This document shows positions 6,523 to 8,646 of a stretch of DNA of 8,646 nt, one piece after another. The position numbers and the translations under genes are program-made. The notes beneath the pieces are model-generated. The model did no database searches, was not told the origin of the DNA, and saw nothing but the letters and a program-made list of their open reading frames with translations. This DNA comes from an uncultured Ruminococcus sp. (GTDB taxonomy: Bacteria; Bacillota; Clostridia; Oscillospirales; Ruminococcaceae): the NCBI GenBank assembly GCA_945876155.1, contig CAMCMW010000047.1, positions 1 through 8,646 of the forward strand. Direction: 5' to 3'. Numbering within the stretch: the stretch's first letter is position 1; each line of letters opens with the position of its first letter.

Positions 6523-7077
6523 TTACAGACTCATAACTTCCTGTTCCTTTTCAGAAACAAGGCTGTCAATATTCTTGCAGAACTTATCTGTCAGATTCTG
6601 GATATCTTTTTCACAGCTTTTAAGGTCGTCCTCTGTTATCTCGGAATTTTTCTTCATTGTCTTGAAAGTTTCCATAGTGTCACGGCGCACTGCTCTTACT
6701 GCAACCTTAGTTTCCTCGCCGTACTTCTTTATCTCCTTGCACAGTTCCTTACGTCTGTCCTCAGTAGGCTGAGGGAAAACAAGACGCAGTACCTTGCCGT
6801 CGTTTGTAGGAGTAATACCCACGTCAGAAGTGATGATAGCCTTTTCGATTGTCTTGAGAGTTGAAACGTCCCATGGCTGGATAACAAGTATTCTTGCCTC
6901 TGAAACTGAAACAGCTGCCATCTGATTTACAGGTGTGGGAGTTCCGTAGTAATCAACCATTACCTTGTCAAGAACAGCCGGATTTGCTCTTCCTGCTCTT
7001 ATTGCCGCAAACTCCCCTTTCAGTCTTTCAACAGACTTGGTCATTTTGGATTCAGCTTTTTTCATTGTCTCTTTCAT
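6523..7077 (-). CDS. frr: Ribosome recycling factor
   Basis: RRF works with EF-G in the cytosol to split post-termination ribosomes. The 184 residues are one short of the E. coli length. The two-domain L shape can be read from the motifs: a first helix with IRAGRANPAVLD (26-37), the small beta domain starting at YYGTPTPVNQMA (43-54) with IQPWD (66-70) and SDVGITPTNDG (84-94), then the return helices with PTEDRRKEL (104-112) and VAVRAVRRD (125-133), containing the arginines needed for ribosome binding. P104 stands where many relatives have leucine (LTEERR); this single-base-sized difference is odd but does not break the protein. The start is firm: AAGGAG (7086-7091) lies 8 bases upstream inside the end of pyrH, whose stop is 2 bases away. 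Confidence 0.97.
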   Translation of the reverse strand: MKETMKKAESKMTKSVERLKGEFAAIRAGRANPAVLDKVMVDYYGTPTPVNQMAAVSVSEARILVIQPWDVSTLKTIEKAIITSDVGITPTNDGKVLRLVFPQPTEDRRKELCKEIKKYGEETKVAVRAVRRDTMETFKTMKKNSEITEDDLKSCEKDIQNLTDKFCKNIDSLVSEKEQEVMSL

Positions 7078-7079
7078 AA

Positions 7080-7790
7080 TCAGTTCTCCTTAATTATTGT
7101 ACCAATATTTGCGCCCATAACGGCATCATATATGTTGTCAGGTCTGCTAAGGTCGAATACCAGCAGGCTCATGTCGTTGTCACGGCACATTGTAGCGGCT
7201 GTGCTGTCCATAACACCCAGCTCGTTACTGAGTACCTCGCTGAATGTGAGGGTATCGTATTTCTTTGCGTCGTCATACTTGTGCGGGTCTTTATCATATA
7301 CACCGTCAACCATAGTTGCCTTAAAGAATATATCAGCCTCAATTTCAACTGCTCTGAGGGCAGCGGCAGTATCTGTTGAGAAAAACGGGTTTCCTGTACC
7401 GCAGCCGAAAATAACTATTCTGCCTTTTTTCAGATGGTTCATAGCTTTAAGCCTGATATACGGCTCTGCAACCTGCTGCATGGTAATAGCAGTCTGCACT
7501 CTTACATCAATATCCATTGATTCAAGAACGTCAGCAATTGCAAGGGCATTGATTGTTGTTGCAAGCATACCCATGTGGTCTGCTCTTGTTCTGTCCATAC
7601 CGCCGCTTGAACGACCTCTCCAGAAGTTGCCTCCGCCGACAACTATACCGATTTCCACGCCTGCCTCGGCACACTTTTTTATGCTTTCACAAATTTCAGT
7701 AATAATGCTGTAATCAAGTCCGAATTTTTTCTCACCAGCCAGCGCCTCACCACTGAGCTTTAAAAGAATCCTTTTATATCTGGGTTCCAT
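7080..7790 (-). CDS. pyrH: Uridylate kinase (UMP kinase)
   Basis: PyrH phosphorylates UMP to UDP using ATP. It belongs to the amino-acid-kinase fold, is usually hexameric, and is regulated by GTP and UTP in bacteria. The 236-residue protein is of normal length. It has LLKLSGEAL (9-17), [11 protein letters not shown] (50-60), [10 protein letters not shown] (69-78), [13 protein letters not shown] (131-143), VDGVYDKDP (161-169) and late [13 protein letters not shown]. These cover the phosphate-binding glycine loops, the UMP site and the ATP-binding segment. It is the first gene of the tightly packed run and is preceded by promoter-like sequence and a good ribosome binding site. In many bacteria rpsB and tsf lie directly upstream; here a carboxypeptidase gene and a 186-base gap take that place. 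Confidence 0.97.
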   Translation of the reverse strand: MEPRYKRILLKLSGEALAGEKKFGLDYSIITEICESIKKCAEAGVEIGIVVGGGNFWRGRSSGGMDRTRADHMGMLATTINALAIADVLESMDIDVRVQTAITMQQVAEPYIRLKAMNHLKKGRIVIFGCGTGNPFFSTDTAAALRAVEIEADIFFKATMVDGVYDKDPHKYDDAKKYDTLTFSEVLSNELGVMDSTAATMCRDNDMSLLVFDLSRPDNIYDAVMGANIGTIIKEN

Positions 7791-7795
7791 TTTTA

Positions 7796-7804
7796 CACCT
7801 CTCT
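7796..7804 (-). promoter_or_regulatory. pyrH ribosome binding site
   Basis: AGAGAGGTG on the minus strand, a long match to the anti-Shine-Dalgarno sequence, ends 5 bases before the pyrH ATG at 7790. It fixes the start of the first gene in the operon. Confidence 0.8.
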
Positions 7805-7827
7805 ATGTAATTTCGGGCAAATATGCC

Positions 7828-7864
7828 TTTATATTATTTTACACTAAATTTATCAATATGTAAA
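7828..7864 (-). promoter_or_regulatory. Two overlapping vegetative-type promoter candidates for the pyrH operon
   Basis: On the minus strand TTTACA (7864-7859) is 17 bases from TAAAAT (7841-7836), and TTGATA (7856-7851) is 17 bases from TATAAA (7833-7828). Each box is close to the sigma-A type consensus and both spacings are ideal. The second set is shifted 8 bases downstream of the first. Either would give a 5' leader of roughly 30-40 bases before pyrH. This is the only stretch in the window with such good matches, and it stands before the longest gene run. Confidence 0.6.
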
Positions 7865-7875
7865 GTGAAATTTTT

Positions 7876-7909
7876 ATAGTAAACGAAAAATATTTTTTTA
7901 GTTTACTAT
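7876..7909. repeat. AT-rich 9-bp inverted repeat upstream of the pyrH promoter
   Basis: ATAGTAAAC (7876-7884) and GTTTACTAT (7901-7909) are perfect reverse complements with 16 bases between them. The inner bases are themselves largely A then T and could extend the stem after one mismatch. The element ends 11 bases upstream of the first -35 box. There is no T-run directly after the stem on either strand, so it is not a classical terminator. An operator, a weak carboxypeptidase 3'-end hairpin or a chance AT palindrome are all possible. Confidence 0.55.
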
Positions 7910-7911
7910 TA

Positions 7912-7954
7912 GCCGATATGCACGGAGTTTACGAAGTAAGCGGATGTGCAAGGC
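7912..7954. repeat. Nested imperfect stem-loop element, possible dispersed intergenic repeat
   Basis: This block looks more G/C-rich than its A/T-rich surroundings and folds into nested stems. GCC (7912-7914) pairs with GGC (7952-7954), TGCAC (7919-7923) with GTGCA (7946-7950), and GTTTAC (7927-7932) with GTAAGC (7936-7941) through one G-U wobble around a GAA loop. The wobble pairs only in plus-strand RNA; in minus-strand RNA it becomes an A-C mismatch. It begins about 22 bases after the carboxypeptidase stop, so it may shape the 3' end of that transcript. Its look resembles short palindromic intergenic repeats; this is inference from shape alone. Confidence 0.4.
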
Positions 7955-7976
7955 AATAAAATAAATAATTACTGAA

Positions 7977-8646
7977 TTATTCCGCAACAATATTTATTTC
8001 ACTTTTCGGCTCTATATAATTTGCATATATATTGAATGCGTCATGTATTGTCAGCCAATAATCATAGGACAGTGATGTAACTGACACATACTCTTTTCCC
8101 CCTTTTGTACCGTAGGTCACAAGACAGTTCTGCGCCTCGTCGGTATATCCGGTCTTGCCTGCCTCAATCAGCGCTCCTTCAACCTCGTCACCGTACATTC
8201 TGCCGAACATGGTGCTTTCAAGCTTTATTCCTTCCGGGTGCTCCTTTGTCCTTGAAGTAGTGTACTGGTACGTGGACAGTACCTCACGGCAAAGTTCATT
8301 CTGCATTGCATACTCCATTATCATTGCCATTTCAACTGATGTTGTATAGTGGTTTTTGTCATGCAGTCCGCTGGTGTTCATAAAATGGGTATTTTCCAGA
8401 CCCAGATATTCAGCCTTTTCATTCATAAGCTTTACAAAGTTTTCCTCCGAACCGCATAGTTTCACCGCCAGTCCCACAGTAGCGTCCGCACCCGACGGCA
8501 GTACCGCACCGTAAAGCATATCCTTTATGGTCACAGTCTCCCCCACTTCAAAGCCTGCTCTTGATGCGTCGGCATCCACAAGGGGTTCAAGCAGTTCCTG
8601 GGTCATTGTGAATGTGTCGTCCAGAGATTCCATGTTTTCAACTGCA
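7977..8646 (-). CDS. D-alanyl-D-alanine carboxypeptidase, peptidase S11 (C-terminal part, cut by right window edge)
   Basis: This is a DacA/DacF-type penicillin-binding protein that removes the terminal D-Ala from peptidoglycan stem peptides outside the membrane. Only the last 222 codons are in the window; the frame is open to base 8646, so the ATG at 8633 is internal and the signal peptide and SxxK serine are missing. Seen (numbering from the first full codon): AVENMESLDD, which normally follows SxxK; LYGAVLPSGADA at the SxN position (51-53); YLGLENTHFMNTSGLHD; and the KTG motif in EAGKTGYTDEA (164-166). The SxN motif reads S-G-A, with alanine (GCG) for the usual asparagine. The protein stops soon after the catalytic domain, with no PBP5-type C-terminal beta domain or anchor helix. 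I give no symbol because dacA, dacB and dacF cannot be separated here. Confidence 0.9.
   Translation of the reverse strand, partial: AVENMESLDDTFTMTQELLEPLVDADASRAGFEVGETVTIKDMLYGAVLPSGADATVGLAVKLCGSEENFVKLMNEKAEYLGLENTHFMNTSGLHDKNHYTTSVEMAMIMEYAMQNELCREVLSTYQYTTSRTKEHPEGIKLESTMFGRMYGDEVEGALIEAGKTGYTDEAQNCLVTYGTKGGKEYVSVTSLSYDYWLTIHDAFNIYANYIEPKSEINIVAE

Larger units (their letters stand above)
7791..7976. other. 186-base intergenic region between the carboxypeptidase gene and pyrH
   Basis: No credible coding frame lies here. In the direction of transcription it contains an A/T-rich stretch after the carboxypeptidase stop, the nested stem-loop element, the AT-rich inverted repeat, two overlapping promoter candidates and the pyrH ribosome binding site. 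I see no riboswitch, tRNA or clear intrinsic terminator. Confidence 0.8.

Noticed and set aside
7132..7713. 193-residue plus-strand open frame
   Set aside because: It lies wholly antisense to pyrH, whose motifs are all intact. The composition (Ser/Thr/Ile-rich) is typical of a codon shadow and no ribosome binding site or family motif is visible.
7816..7827. GGCA-AATA-TGCC mini-hairpin in the pyrH leader
   Set aside because: A 4-bp stem is too short to call a regulatory structure and is expected by chance.
1..8646. A hidden novel system, CRISPR array, toxin-antitoxin pair, prophage or transposon
   Set aside because: Nearly the whole window is occupied by recognisable housekeeping genes in a known order. 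No regularly spaced repeats, transposase or integrase motifs, or small gene pairs were seen on either strand.

Overview
The window holds nine protein-coding genes, all on the minus strand, so it reads right to left. It looks like a chromosomal housekeeping block of a low-to-mid-GC Clostridia-type Firmicute. The evidence is a PolC-type replicative polymerase with a PHP domain interrupted by an exonuclease, purine-rich Shine-Dalgarno sites, tightly packed genes, and the order pyrH-frr-uppS-cdsA-dxr-rseP-ispG-polC, which is familiar from Clostridia. A Ruminococcus/Oscillospiraceae-like source is my guess from protein style and base composition judged by eye; it is not proven.

Layout in the direction of transcription: (1) 8646-7977, the C-terminal part of a D-alanyl-D-alanine carboxypeptidase whose SxxK serine lies beyond the right edge. 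(2) 7976-7791, a 186-base gap with a structured element, a 9-bp AT-rich inverted repeat and two overlapping promoter-like sequences. (3) 7790-4946, pyrH, frr, uppS and cdsA, separated by 2-3 bases or less. (4) 4945-4846, a 100-base gap with a perfect 9-bp G/C-rich hairpin, a weak promoter candidate and a distant ribosome binding site. (5) 4845-1, dxr, rseP, ispG and the N-terminal 527 codons of polC, separated by 0-10 bases; polC runs off the left edge.

How the genes fit together: Dxr and IspG are two steps of the MEP (non-mevalonate) isoprenoid pathway. UppS uses its products to make undecaprenyl diphosphate, the lipid carrier for peptidoglycan. CdsA makes CDP-diacylglycerol for phospholipids. 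RseP is a membrane site-2 protease, and the upstream carboxypeptidase trims peptidoglycan. PyrH (UMP kinase) and Frr (ribosome recycling) link the block to nucleotide supply and translation, and PolC to DNA replication. The block therefore couples envelope synthesis with growth machinery.

I found no mobile element, CRISPR array, tRNA or rRNA, and no plus-strand gene I would believe. I see no undescribed system here. The points worth a second look are small: the two intergenic regions, an Asn-to-Ala change in the carboxypeptidase SxN motif, a 75-nt-spaced duplication in the PolC linker, and unusual translation-start arrangements at dxr, uppS, ispG and polC.
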